A stretch of 37,042 bases of DNA. Origin: Bacteroidales bacterium. Lineage in GTDB: Bacteria > Bacteroidota > Bacteroidia > Bacteroidales > UBA932. Shown here in pieces: positions 1-8,635 of this stretch. The notes beneath the pieces are model-generated. The model saw only the letters and a list, made by a program, of their open reading frames with translations. It ran no database searches and had not been told where the DNA came from. The translations under genes and the position numbers were made by a program. Location of the stretch: the NCBI GenBank assembly GCA_017561865.1, contig JAFZBH010000032.1:1-37042 (forward strand), read 5' to 3'. How positions within the stretch are numbered: position 1 is the first letter of the stretch; each line of letters starts with the position of its first letter.

Positions 1-834
1 GGAGAAGGCACCGCCCCCGTGGGCGCCGCGTCCGCCGTAGGTGTCGACGATGATCTTGCGGCCGGTCAGGCCCGTGTCGCCCGCCGGGCCGCCGATCACG
101 AACTTTCCGGTCGGGTTGACGTGCAGGATGAAGGAGCCGTCGAACAGCCTGGCCGTGCGCTCCGGAAGGGAAGCCACGAGGCGGGGGAGGACGATTTCCC
201 GCACGTCCTTCTCGATGCGGGAGCGCATACGCTCGTCGTCGCTGTCGAACTCGTCGTGCTGCGTGCTCAGCACGATGGTGTGGATGCGCACCGGGATGCG
301 GTGGCCCGTGAACTCGACGGTGAACTGGGCCTTGGCGTCCGGGCGCAGGTAAGGCATCAGCTGCGGCTCGCGGTGACGGATGTCGGCGAGGACCTGCAGG
401 AGCTTGTGCGAAAGGGACAGGGCGAGGGGCATATACTCCTCGGTGTCGCGGGATGCGTAGCCGAACATCATTCCCTGGTCGCCGGCGCCCTGCTCGGCGA
501 GCTCCTCGCGGTCGACGCCGCGCCGGATGTCCGCGCTCTGCTCGTGGATGGTGGAAATGACCCCGCACGAAGCGGCATCGAACCCGTATTCGGCCTTGGT
601 GTAGCCGATGCGGGCGATGACGCGGCGCACGGTGGCGGGAATGTCGACGTAGGCGCGGTCGGAACTCACTTCGCCGCCGACGACGACGAGCCCCGCGGTG
701 CAAAAGGTTTCACAGGCGACTTTCGCCTCCGGATCCTGCCGGAGGAATTCGTCGAGAATGGCATCTGAAATCTGGTCGGCGACTTTGTCGGGATGACCTT
801 CGGAGACGGACTCCGATGTAAAGAGGCAGTTCAT
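1..834 (-). CDS. metK: S-adenosylmethionine synthetase, C-terminus cut by window edge
   Basis: Makes S-adenosylmethionine from methionine and ATP in the cytoplasm. The visible 278 codons begin [20 protein letters not shown], the classic N-terminus with the ATP-binding GHPDK motif, followed by [21 protein letters not shown] and, near the window edge, the glycine-rich [12 protein letters not shown] are also diagnostic of MetK. About the last third of the protein (family length near 390-430 residues) lies beyond base 1. The ATG at 834-832 is chosen because it gives the canonical N-terminus and sits directly after a SAM-II-like riboswitch, which would give feedback control by the product. The gene diverges from the TonB-dependent receptor. 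The identification is secure; only the C-terminus is unseen. Confidence 0.97.
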   Translation of the reverse strand, partial: MNCLFTSESVSEGHPDKVADQISDAILDEFLRQDPEAKVACETFCTAGLVVVGGEVSSDRAYVDIPATVRRVIARIGYTKAEYGFDAASCGVISTIHEQSADIRRGVDREELAEQGAGDQGMMFGYASRDTEEYMPLALSLSHKLLQVLADIRHREPQLMPYLRPDAKAQFTVEFTGHRIPVRIHTIVLSTQHDEFDSDDERMRSRIEKDVREIVLPRLVASLPERTARLFDGSFILHVNPTGKFVIGGPAGDTGLTGRKIIVDTYGGRGAHGGGAFS

Positions 835-884
835 CTTTTTTAGCATTTTTGACGAGGTTGCAAGCAGTCAAATCTGTCCTCGTG
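835..884 (-). promoter_or_regulatory. SAM-II-like riboswitch in the metK leader
   Basis: Read on the minus strand, the leader has a 6-bp P1 stem, ACGAGG (883-878) pairing with CCUCGU (857-852). The loop contains AGAUUUGACUG and ends in UUGCAA immediately before the 3' P1 arm. An A-rich tail, UCAAAAAUG then CUAAAAAAG, follows. The order AUUU, UUGCAA, 3' P1 arm, A-rich tail with GCUAAAAA matches the SAM-II (metA-motif) aptamer as I remember it. Loop bases UUUGA (872-868) are complementary to UCAAA (852-848), consistent with the H-type pseudoknot. The metK AUG at 834-832 directly abuts the tail, so ligand binding would hide the initiation region. SAM-II is known from alphaproteobacteria and Bacteroidota. 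Not checked with a covariance model. Confidence 0.85.
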
Positions 885-903
885 GGTTGTTGATAATTCG
901 CGG

Positions 904-911
904 CAAAGATA
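904..911 (-). promoter_or_regulatory. metK promoter, -7 box
   Basis: The minus strand reads TATCTTTG, a perfect Bacteroidota -7 box (TAnnTTTG). Transcription would start near 897-900 and give a leader of about 65 nt, just long enough to carry the riboswitch. No convincing -33 TTTG is seen at the usual spacing. Confidence 0.7.
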
Positions 912-943
912 GCAATAATTGTTGATAAAAAATCCCAAAAGCT

Positions 944-975
944 TTTGTCCGTTTCAAATTCGTAAATTAACTTTG
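944..975 (+). promoter_or_regulatory. Promoter of the TonB-dependent receptor operon
   Basis: A -33 box TTTG (944-947), a 20-bp spacer and a -7 box TAACTTTG (968-975) match the Bacteroidota housekeeping sigma consensus exactly. The predicted leader is about 65 nt before the ATG at 1045. It runs back to back with the metK promoter. Confidence 0.8.
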
Positions 976-1044
976 CGGCGCGATATTGTGTACAACAAGC
1001 CGAAAGCCCGATAAGTAATTCAATTTTACCATATTATCAACATT

Positions 1045-4000
1045 ATGAAACAAACCTTCAAGAGCCTTTTGCTGTCTTTTGCAGCAATGCTTTTCGTTGT
1101 TTCTGCGTTTGCGCAGGTGACAACCTCCTCTCTGAACGGCCGTATCGCCGACCAGAAAGGTGAACCGGTTGCGGGCGCGACCGTCGTCGCCGTCCACACG
1201 CCCTCCGGGACCCAGTACTACGCTGTGGCCAACGCCGAGGGCCGTTTCTTCATCAACGGTATGCGCGCCGGCGGTCCCTACTCCGTCGAGGTCAGCTGCC
1301 TGGGCTACCAGAGCGTGACCTACACGGACGTGACCCTTTCCCTCGCGGAGGCCTACGCCCTCGATGCCACCCTTTCGGATGACACCCAGATGCTGAGCGA
1401 GGCCGTCGTGATCTCCACCGCCGCGTCCAAGTTCGCCACCGAGAAGACCGGTGCCGCGACCAACATCACCAGCAGCCAGATCACCTCGCTGCCGACCGTC
1501 AGCCGCAGCATCAGCGACGTGACCCGCCTGTCGCCTTACGGCGGCAACGGAATGAGCTTCGCCGGCAGCGACGGACGTACCGCCAACTTCACCGTCGACG
1601 GTGCCAACTTCAACAACAACTTCGGTCTGTCCGACAAACTCCCCGGCGGCGGCAACCCGATCTCGATCGACGCCATCGAGGAAATGCAGGTCGTGATCTC
1701 CCCGTATGACGTCCGCCAGACCAACTTCATCGGCGGCGGCGTCAACGCCATCACCAAGTCCGGTACCAACACCTTCAAGGGTACGGCCTACGTGTATCAC
1801 CGCAATGAGAACATGCGCGGCGACACCGTGGACGGCGAGCAGATCGGCGGCGCCCGCGAGAAGGACCGCAACACCACCTACGGCTTCACCCTGGGCGGCC
1901 CGATCATCAAGAACAAGCTCTTCTTCTTCGTCAACGCCGAGTACTCCGTGATCCCGACCGTGGTCAACCGCTGGCAGGGTTCCACCGACGGCAAGGCCGA
2001 CGCCAACAACTTCATCTCCCGCACCAAGCTGTCCGACCTGAAGACGGTTTCCGACTACGTCCAGCAGAAATACGGCTACAACACCGGCTCCTGGACCGAC
2101 TTCCCGGCCAACGAGAACAATATGAAGGTCCTGGCCCGCATCGACTGGAACATCAGCGACAAGCACAAGCTCGCGCTGCGCTACAACTACACGCTCAACA
2201 ACTACTGGAACTCCCCGAACGCCTCCTCGATGGACGGCGGCACCCGTATGTCCGGCGCCCGTATGTCCCAGTATTCGATGTCCTTCGCCAACTCGATGTA
2301 TTCGATGCAGAACATCGTCAGCACCGTGTCCATGGACCTCAACAGCCGCCTGAGCGACAACCTGTCCAACCAGTTCCTCGCCACCTATTCCAAGCTGGAT
2401 GACGTCCGCGGCACCAACTCCGAGGAGTTCCCGTTCATCGACATCCTCGACGACACCCAGAGCAACAACTACATGGCCCTCGGCTATGAGCTGTTCACCT
2501 GGAACAACGCCGTGCACAACACCGTGGCGAACATCAAGGACGACCTGACCTGGTACAACGGCTCCCACAAGGTGACCGGCGGCGTCAGCTACGAGTACCA
2601 GATGGCCGACAACCAGTATATGCGCAACGGTACCGGTTACTACCGCTACTCTTCCCTGAACGACTTCCTCAGCGGCGCAGCCCCCGAGATCGTCAACCTG
2701 ACCTACGGTTATGACGGCGAGCAGAAGCCGGCCGCCCGCGTGCAGTTCCACAAGCTCGGCATCTATGCCCAGGACGAGTGGAATATGACCAGCAACTTCA
2801 AGCTCACCTACGGCATCCGCCTGGACGGCCTGTTCTTCGACAACGGCGACCTGATGACCAACAAGGCCATCTACGACCTGAAGTACTATCCGCGCCGTTA
2901 TGACTACACCGAGACGCGCATCGACACGGGCAAGTGGCCTACCTCCAACCTGACCGTCTCCCCGCGCGTCGGTTTCAACTGGGACGTCCTCGGTGACAAG
3001 ACCCTCAAGGTCCGCGGCGGCACCGGCCTCTTCTCCGGCCGTCTCCCGCTGGTGTTCTTCACCAATATGCCGACCAACGGCGGTCTGGTCCAGTATCAGG
3101 CCCAGATCAATGCCAAGAACGCTGCGAAGAAGGGCTTCTCGATGAACGAGTTCGCCGGCGGCCTCGTGACCGATGCCAACGGCAAGGCCACGGTCGACGC
3201 CCTGTACCAGAAGCTCGTCGGCCTGGGTTATCCCAGCACCGTCAAGCCTGAGGACGGCACCGTGCCTTCCTCCATCAGCGCCGTGGATTCCAAGTTCAAG
3301 ATGCCGCAGGTCTGGAAGACCTCCCTGGCCGTCGACTACTCCTTCCCGACTTCCTTCCCGATGTCCATCGAGGTGGAGGGTATCTTCAACAAGACCATCA
3401 ACGCCGTGTCCATCTCCGACTGGAGCATGAACGACGTGGCCGGTTTCGCCCGCTTCAACGGTGCCGACAACCGTCCGATCTACCCGACCGGCTTCCGCAA
3501 CAATACCAAGGCTTTCGTCCTGGAGAACACGAACCAGGGCTACGGCTGGTCCGCCAACGTGACCCTGCAGGCCCGTCCGGTCGAGGGGCTGAGCCTGATG
3601 GCCGCCTACACGCACACGGTCAACAAGGAGATCACCGGTATGCCGGGCAGCGCGGCCGAGTCCGCCTTCACCTACGTGCCGACGAACGAGGGTCCGAACT
3701 ACATCAAGCTGCACAACTCCCAGTATGTGACTCCGGATCGCTTCATCGCCTCCGTGACCCACAACGACAACAGCGGCAACCACTACAGCCTCATCTATGA
3801 GACCTGGCGCGGCGGTTACAACTACTCCTATATGACGACCAACGACATGAACGGGGACGGCTACAACTACGACGCCATCTACATCCCGACCGACGAGCAG
3901 GTTGCCGCCAGGCAGTTCCGCTTCGTCTCCACCGACGATGCCACCCGCTTCATGGATTATGTCCACAACAGCCCGTACCTGAGCAAGCATCAGGGCGAGT

Positions 4001-4347
4001 ATGCCGAGGGCTACAGCGTGTACTCCCCGTGGGTGCACCGCGTGGACCTGAGCTACAAGCACGACTTCACCGTGAAGATCGGCGGTTCCACCAACACCCT
4101 GCAGCTCAACCTCGACATCAAGAACCTGCTGAACCTGTTCAACTCCAGCTGGGGCGTGAGCAAGTACCTCAACCCGGCGATCGGTTCCGACGCCCGCATC
4201 CTCAAGTACGAGGGTGTCGACGCGGACGGCTATGCGACCTTCTCCACGCCGGCTGCCATCAACGGCAACACGCAGACCTGGACCTTCAACCACGGCATCG
4301 GCCAGTGCTGGTACGCCTCCGTCGGTCTTAAGTATTTGTTTAACTAA
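1045..4347 (+). CDS. Oar-like TonB-dependent outer-membrane receptor
   Basis: Outer-membrane transporter of 1100 residues. It starts MKQTFKSLLLSFAAMLFVVS with a signal peptide ending near AFAQ. A carboxypeptidase-regulatory-like beta sandwich follows (about residues 27-110: LNGRIADQKGEPVAGATVV, YSVEVSCLGYQSV). Next come a plug domain (about 120-240, including FTVDGANFNNNFGL and IEEMQVVISPYDVRQ) and a long beta-barrel ending in an aromatic C-terminus (YASVGLKYLFN). SPYDVRQTNFIGGGVNAITKSGTN is typical of Oar-type rather than SusC-type receptors, and no SusD partner follows. The next gene, 17 bp downstream, is a surface-type lipoprotein and probably co-transcribed. Substrate is not visible from sequence; the neighbourhood of secreted nucleases makes nucleic-acid fragments or nucleosides a guess. 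Confidence 0.9.
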   Translation: MKQTFKSLLLSFAAMLFVVSAFAQVTTSSLNGRIADQKGEPVAGATVVAVHTPSGTQYYAVANAEGRFFINGMRAGGPYSVEVSCLGYQSVTYTDVTLSLAEAYALDATLSDDTQMLSEAVVISTAASKFATEKTGAATNITSSQITSLPTVSRSISDVTRLSPYGGNGMSFAGSDGRTANFTVDGANFNNNFGLSDKLPGGGNPISIDAIEEMQVVISPYDVRQTNFIGGGVNAITKSGTNTFKGTAYVYHRNENMRGDTVDGEQIGGAREKDRNTTYGFTLGGPIIKNKLFFFVNAEYSVIPTVVNRWQGSTDGKADANNFISRTKLSDLKTVSDYVQQKYGYNTGSWTDFPANENNMKVLARIDWNISDKHKLALRYNYTLNNYWNSPNASSMDGGTRMSGARMSQYSMSFANSMYSMQNIVSTVSMDLNSRLSDNLSNQFLATYSKLDDVRGTNSEEFPFIDILDDTQSNNYMALGYELFTWNNAVHNTVANIKDDLTWYNGSHKVTGGVSYEYQMADNQYMRNGTGYYRYSSLNDFLSGAAPEIVNLTYGYDGEQKPAARVQFHKLGIYAQDEWNMTSNFKLTYGIRLDGLFFDNGDLMTNKAIYDLKYYPRRYDYTETRIDTGKWPTSNLTVSPRVGFNWDVLGDKTLKVRGGTGLFSGRLPLVFFTNMPTNGGLVQYQAQINAKNAAKKGFSMNEFAGGLVTDANGKATVDALYQKLVGLGYPSTVKPEDGTVPSSISAVDSKFKMPQVWKTSLAVDYSFPTSFPMSIEVEGIFNKTINAVSISDWSMNDVAGFARFNGADNRPIYPTGFRNNTKAFVLENTNQGYGWSANVTLQARPVEGLSLMAAYTHTVNKEITGMPGSAAESAFTYVPTNEGPNYIKLHNSQYVTPDRFIASVTHNDNSGNHYSLIYETWRGGYNYSYMTTNDMNGDGYNYDAIYIPTDEQVAARQFRFVSTDDATRFMDYVHNSPYLSKHQGEYAEGYSVYSPWVHRVDLSYKHDFTVKIGGSTNTLQLNLDIKNLLNLFNSSWGVSKYLNPAIGSDARILKYEGVDADGYATFSTPAAINGNTQTWTFNHGIGQCWYASVGLKYLFN

Positions 4348-4364
4348 TTCATAGCGAGCACGAT

Positions 4365-6038
4365 ATGAAAGCGAAATATTGCATCCTTTCCCTGATTGCC
4401 TCCCTGGCCGTCCTCTTCGGTTGCCAGAAAGAGGCGGATCACTTCCTGAGCGAGGTTTCCGTGTCGTCTTCCTACGTGGCCATCGATATGGCCGGCGGTT
4501 CCACGAGCATCTCCGTCGACGCCAGCGGCAGCTGGAGCATCGCCGGAATGCCCGAGTGGCTGTCCGTCAGCCCCGAGTCCGGCTCCGCCGGCCAGGGTAC
4601 GATCACTTTCTCCGCTCCCGCCACGCTGGATGGCCGCAGCGCCGAGCTTCAGCTGAGCTGCAACGGCAAGACCCAGAACATCAACGTGATCCAGGGTCTG
4701 TCCACCGTGTCTCCCGCCACCTGCGCCGAGGTCATTGCCGGTCCTGAGAGCAAGACCTACCGCGTGACCGGTATCTGCACCCGTATCGCCAACACCAACT
4801 ATGGCAACTGGTATCTGCAGGACGCCACCGGCGAGATCTACATCTATGGCACCGTCAACGCCGCCGGCAACTACGCCTGGTCGAGCTTCGGCATCGATGT
4901 CGGTGACGAGGTCACCGTCGAAGGCCCGAAGACGGTCTACAACGGCACCGTCGAGCTCGTCGACGTCCAGGTGGTCAAGGTCAACAAGTCCCTCATCAAG
5001 GTCGCCGAGATGGATCCCGAGGACGGCACCATCCCGTCCGACGGCGGTGAGCTGACCGTCAAGCTGACCAACAAGGGCACCGGCGTCTATGTCGAGATCC
5101 CCGAGGCTGCCCAGAGCTGGCTCTCCATCGCTGCCATCGCCGGCAACACGGTGACGTTCCGCGCCGTGGAGAACTTCGCCGGTCCGCGCAACGCGACCCT
5201 CGTGTTCAAGACCACCGATGGCAAGAAGGAGTACACCGCCGAGACCAAGGTGACCCAGCTGGGCGCCACCGGTTCCCAGGCCCTCCCGTTCACCGTCAGC
5301 GAGGCCATCGAGTATATGACCAACCTGGGTGAGGAGACCGCCAAGGACTTCTACGTGAAGGGCATCGTCTCCAAGGTCGTGAACGAGTTCAGCGCCGAAT
5401 ATGGCAACGCCACGTTCTGGATCTCCGAGGACGGCGTCTTCAACGACGACCTGACCAAGGACTTCGAGGGTTTCCGCGTCCTGTGGCTGGACAACAAGGA
5501 GTGGGCTGAGGGCAACGCCCAGATCGCCGTCGGCGCCGAGGTGGTCCTCTGCGGCCACCTGACCGTCTACAAGAAGGACGACAAGGTCACCATCGAGACG
5601 GCCGGCAAGAAGGCTTACGTCTACAAGGTCAACGGCGTGACCGCCGAGGCTGACGGCATCGGCACGGAGGCCCTTCCGTTCAACGTGGCCGGCGCCAGCG
5701 CTTCCATCGACGGCGGCTGCAAGAGCGACGTCTTCGTGCAGGGCAAGATCTCCGCGATCCTGTACAGCTTCAGCGCCCAGTACGGCACCGCCACCTTCTG
5801 GATTTCCGACGACGGAAAGGCCTATGGCGTGTCCGACGACAAGAAGTCCACTTCGGATCCCGCCCACGACTTCGAGTGCTACAGCGTGTACTGGAAAGAC
5901 GGGCAGCCTTGGGCTGAAGGCGAGACCCAGATCGCCGTCGGCGACGACGTCCTCGTCAAGGGCCAGCTCACCAAGTACGGTTCGACCTACGAGACTTCCA
6001 GCAAGAAGGCCTGGGTCTACAGCCTGAACGGCAAATAA
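4365..6038 (+). CDS. Surface lipoprotein with BACON and OB-fold domains
   Basis: A 557-residue lipoprotein. The signal peptide ends in the lipobox LFGC, with Cys20 followed by QKEAD, an acidic stretch like the Bacteroidota lipoprotein export signal, so it is probably surface-exposed. Domains by eye: BACON (about 30-115, SGSWSIAGMPEWLSVSPESG), an OB-like domain (about 117-207, YRVTGICTRIANTNYGNWYL), a second BACON-like sandwich (about 210-300), then two related OB-like domains (about 305-420 and 430-557). The last two share the pattern SAxYGxATFWISxDG and AEGxxQIAVGxxVxxxGxLTxY, so they are an internal duplication. It lies in the receptor operon and could act as its partner or bind nucleic acid, but no catalytic motif is seen. 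The function is inferred from folds and neighbours only. Confidence 0.85.
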   Translation: MKAKYCILSLIASLAVLFGCQKEADHFLSEVSVSSSYVAIDMAGGSTSISVDASGSWSIAGMPEWLSVSPESGSAGQGTITFSAPATLDGRSAELQLSCNGKTQNINVIQGLSTVSPATCAEVIAGPESKTYRVTGICTRIANTNYGNWYLQDATGEIYIYGTVNAAGNYAWSSFGIDVGDEVTVEGPKTVYNGTVELVDVQVVKVNKSLIKVAEMDPEDGTIPSDGGELTVKLTNKGTGVYVEIPEAAQSWLSIAAIAGNTVTFRAVENFAGPRNATLVFKTTDGKKEYTAETKVTQLGATGSQALPFTVSEAIEYMTNLGEETAKDFYVKGIVSKVVNEFSAEYGNATFWISEDGVFNDDLTKDFEGFRVLWLDNKEWAEGNAQIAVGAEVVLCGHLTVYKKDDKVTIETAGKKAYVYKVNGVTAEADGIGTEALPFNVAGASASIDGGCKSDVFVQGKISAILYSFSAQYGTATFWISDDGKAYGVSDDKKSTSDPAHDFECYSVYWKDGQPWAEGETQIAVGDDVLVKGQLTKYGSTYETSSKKAWVYSLNGK

Positions 6039-6055
6039 TATTTATCTATCTTCCG

Positions 6056-6091
6056 AAAGGACCGGCCCTGACTGAGGACCGGTCCTTTTTT
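6056..6091 (+). terminator. Rho-independent terminator after the receptor operon
   Basis: The arms AAAGGACCGG (6056-6065) and CCGGTCCTTT (6079-6088) are perfect complements separated by a 13-nt loop and run into TTTTTT ending at 6091. It starts 17 nt after the stop codon at 6038. Confidence 0.9.
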
Positions 6092-6120
6092 GCGTTCTTC
6101 CCGGAAATTCCGTAACTTCG
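6089..6120 (+). promoter_or_regulatory. Promoter of the nuclease operon overlapping the terminator
   Basis: A -33 TTTG (6089-6092) is formed by the end of the terminator T-tract. A 20-bp spacer follows, then TAACTTCG (6113-6120), a TAnnTTCG variant of the -7 box. The ATG at 6127 begins 6 nt after the box, so the mRNA would be leaderless or nearly so. Confidence 0.7.
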
Positions 6121-6126
6121 TAGATT

Positions 6127-7554
6127 ATGAGCAGATTGAAGATTTTTCCCATATTATGCCTGTTGGCGGTGATGGCGGCGGCCTGCAGCAAGGAGCCAGC
6201 GAGCCTGAATCTGTTGACGACGTCCCTTTCCTTCTCCAACGAAGGCGGAACGCAGGAAATCGCTTTCCTGACCAACCAGAGCTGGTCGGTACGCTCCGGC
6301 GACAGCTGGCTGACGGTCGATCCTTCGTCCGGAAGCGCCTCCGACGCCTACCAGCGGGTGACGGTCACGGTCGGCGGGAACGCCTCCGAGCAGGCCCGCA
6401 CGACGGAACTGACCGTCGTGGCGGGTGAACTGACCGGGCGCGTCAGCGTCACGCAGGCGGGAGAGCCGCGCCTGACCGTCGCCGCGTTCCGCGCCAAGAA
6501 GGCGGACAAGACGACCTGGTACAAGCTGACGGGCGAGATCGCCTCCATCGAGAACGAAGAGTACGGCAATTTCTTCCTCTTCGACGAGACGGGTTTCGTG
6601 TATGTCTACGGCCTGTGCGAGGCACAGGCGGCCACCAACGACCAGACGTTTTCGAAACTGGGCCTGAAGGTGGGCGACACGGTCACGATGATGACCCTGC
6701 GCAGCGAATACAACGGGACCGTCGAGGCGGGAGGCACGACGCCGGCTTATTTCGTGTCAAAGACGGCAGGGGAGTACAAACTGGGCCGGAAAGTATCTTC
6801 CACCAAGGCTCTCTGGCTGGAGCTCCCGGCCACGTCCGCTTCCGACGGACAGGACCTGCTGATCCACTCGTTCCCCGACGGCAGCCGCAACTATGCCGCC
6901 TACTGGGATTATGACAACCTGGTCTCCATCTGGGTGGCCTATCCGCTCTGCGCGGGCAACATCGGCACCGGCGAGCGGACGGAGAAGTTCACGCTCAATC
7001 CGCTCCTGTCCCGGGATAAACAGCCTTATCTGCCGACGGCCTACAAGAGAGGCAACGCGGGGACCTACGACCGCGGTCACCAGATACCATCGGCCGACCG
7101 GTGGAGCTACCGGGTGAATCTCGAGACCTTCTTCGGCACCAATATGACCCCGCAGGACAAGGGATTGAACTCCAATGCCTGGTCCGTGCTGGAGAACAAG
7201 GTTCGCGCCTGGGCGAAGCACAAGGACACCGACACGCTCTATGTCGTGACAGGCTGTTTCGTGAAGGGCAGCGACAAATACGTCCTCGACGCCGACGGCA
7301 AACACGTGACCGTGCCGACAGGTTACTACAAAGCGCTTCTTCGCCGCGACAAGGATCAGGGCTACAGCGCGGCCGCCTTCTGGTTCGACAACAAGGAAAA
7401 CACGGCGACCAGCATCCAGAAATCGATGGCCCTGAGCATAGACGAGCTGGAGAAGAAGGTGGGCGTGGACTTTTTCGTGAACCTCCCCGCCGACACGCAG
7501 AAAGAAGTCGAGGCGCAGAACCCTGCCGACGCTGCCTGGTGGTGGAACAATTAA
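6127..7554 (+). CDS. Lipoprotein DNA/RNA non-specific endonuclease with BACON and OB-fold domains
   Basis: A 475-residue secreted nuclease of the EndoG/NUC (DNA/RNA non-specific endonuclease) family. The signal peptide ends in AVMAAAC with lipid-bearing Cys20, followed by SKE. A BACON domain (about 28-110, SWSVRSGDSWLTVDPSSG) and an OB-like domain (about 112-210, YKLTGEIASIENEEYGNFFL) precede the nuclease (about 215-475). The active-site motif DRGHQIPSADR places the general-base His at residue 318. The metal-site Asn is in TNMTPQ (N339), followed by LNSNAWSVLENKVR. The upstream lipoprotein uses the same BACON-OB design without the nuclease, which suggests shared ancestry. The start is fixed by the signal peptide, although the -7 box is only 6 nt upstream. 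It leads a tight operon with two more lipoproteins. Confidence 0.92.
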   Translation: MSRLKIFPILCLLAVMAAACSKEPASLNLLTTSLSFSNEGGTQEIAFLTNQSWSVRSGDSWLTVDPSSGSASDAYQRVTVTVGGNASEQARTTELTVVAGELTGRVSVTQAGEPRLTVAAFRAKKADKTTWYKLTGEIASIENEEYGNFFLFDETGFVYVYGLCEAQAATNDQTFSKLGLKVGDTVTMMTLRSEYNGTVEAGGTTPAYFVSKTAGEYKLGRKVSSTKALWLELPATSASDGQDLLIHSFPDGSRNYAAYWDYDNLVSIWVAYPLCAGNIGTGERTEKFTLNPLLSRDKQPYLPTAYKRGNAGTYDRGHQIPSADRWSYRVNLETFFGTNMTPQDKGLNSNAWSVLENKVRAWAKHKDTDTLYVVTGCFVKGSDKYVLDADGKHVTVPTGYYKALLRRDKDQGYSAAAFWFDNKENTATSIQKSMALSIDELEKKVGVDFFVNLPADTQKEVEAQNPADAAWWWNN

Positions 7555-7564
7555 ACTGCTGAGA

Positions 7565-8635
7565 ATGAAGAGATTGGTTTTGCTGTTTTGCCTTGTCCTC
7601 CTGCTGCCCGCCTGTACGGAGCAGCTTTCGGACGACGCCTATGTGGTCGGCTTCTACAATGTGGAGAATCTTTTCGATACGGAGCACGACCGGGGCAAGA
7701 ACGACCGCGCCTTCACGCCGGAAGGCGAGAACGCCTGGACGGTCGACAAATACGAAAAGAAACTCTCCAACCTGGCCTCGGTCATCCGCTCGATGGAGCA
7801 GAAGAACGGCCGCTGGCACGCCCTGCTCGGCCTGGCCGAAGTGGAGAACGACCGGGTCCTGCAGGACCTGGTCGAGCGGAAAGAGATTTCCGAGGCGGGC
7901 TATAAGTTCGTCCATTACGAAAGTCCCGACCCGCGCGGCATCGACTGCGCGCTGCTTTACCGGCCGGAGTATTTCGAACTGCTGGACTCGTACGCCATCC
8001 CGTTCGATTTCAAGACCCGGAGCGGCATCGTCTTCGAGAAGACCCCCGAGGAGCAGCGTTCGTTCAAGACGCGCGACATCCTGTGCGCCCGCGGGCGCCT
8101 GGGCGGGGAGATGACGGCCGTCTACGTATGTCACTGGCCTTCCCGTTCGGGGGACAAAGGCGAAGACCTGCGCTGCCGTGCTGCGGAGATCGTCCGCACC
8201 GACGCAGCGAAACTGGAAAAGCGCTTCCCGGGCATCAACATCATCGTGATGGGCGATATGAACGACAATCCGGAGGACGTCTGTATGGCGGAGTGGCTGC
8301 GCGGGCGCGAGACCATCGCCGCAGTGGGGGAGGGCGACTTTTTCTCCCCGTTCCTGCGTATGCACAAGGACGGTTTCGGCTCGCAGGAGTACCACGGCGA
8401 GTGGAACATCTTCGACTGCATCTTCGTGAACGCCGCCCTGACGGACGTCGACGCAGAAGGGAGCCTGCATATCCTCAGGAGCGACGCCTCCCATTACGGC
8501 TTCATCTTCAACCCGCCTTTCCTGACCCAGCAGGACGGCCGCTATGCCGGCACGCCCTTCCGGACCTTCTCCGGCGGGCAGTTCATCGACGGTTTTTCCG
8601 ACCATTATCCGACTTATATCATACTGAGCAAATAA
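7565..8635 (+). CDS. Endonuclease/exonuclease/phosphatase-fold lipoprotein
   Basis: A 356-residue envelope hydrolase. The lipobox LLLPAC (Cys17) is followed by TEQLSDD, acidic enough to fit surface export. The EEP fold is recognised from the ordered motifs VGFYNVENLFD, LLGLAEVEND (metal-binding Glu), the Asp/Asn pair in VMGDMNDNPED and the C-terminal GFSDHYPTY (catalytic His). Family members cleave phosphodiesters or phosphomonoesters in nucleic acids, nucleotides or lipids; sequence alone does not settle the substrate. It starts 10 bp after the NUC-family nuclease, so the two are surely co-transcribed and a joint role in degrading extracellular nucleic acid is plausible. The final taa is followed directly by the next gene's ATG. 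Confidence 0.88.
   Translation: MKRLVLLFCLVLLLPACTEQLSDDAYVVGFYNVENLFDTEHDRGKNDRAFTPEGENAWTVDKYEKKLSNLASVIRSMEQKNGRWHALLGLAEVENDRVLQDLVERKEISEAGYKFVHYESPDPRGIDCALLYRPEYFELLDSYAIPFDFKTRSGIVFEKTPEEQRSFKTRDILCARGRLGGEMTAVYVCHWPSRSGDKGEDLRCRAAEIVRTDAAKLEKRFPGINIIVMGDMNDNPEDVCMAEWLRGRETIAAVGEGDFFSPFLRMHKDGFGSQEYHGEWNIFDCIFVNAALTDVDAEGSLHILRSDASHYGFIFNPPFLTQQDGRYAGTPFRTFSGGQFIDGFSDHYPTYIILSK

Noticed and set aside
967-4293. A 1108-codon open frame on the minus strand opposite the TonB-dependent receptor
   Set aside because: It mirrors the receptor codons. In GC-rich genes that avoid TTA, CTA and TCA the opposite strand stays open. The protein is Val/Gly/His/Asp-rich with no family motif, and the plus-strand gene is certain.
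1045-6038. The receptor and following lipoprotein as a SusC/SusD pair
   Set aside because: The receptor has Oar-type rather than SusC features, and the lipoprotein has BACON and OB-like domains rather than the helical SusD fold.
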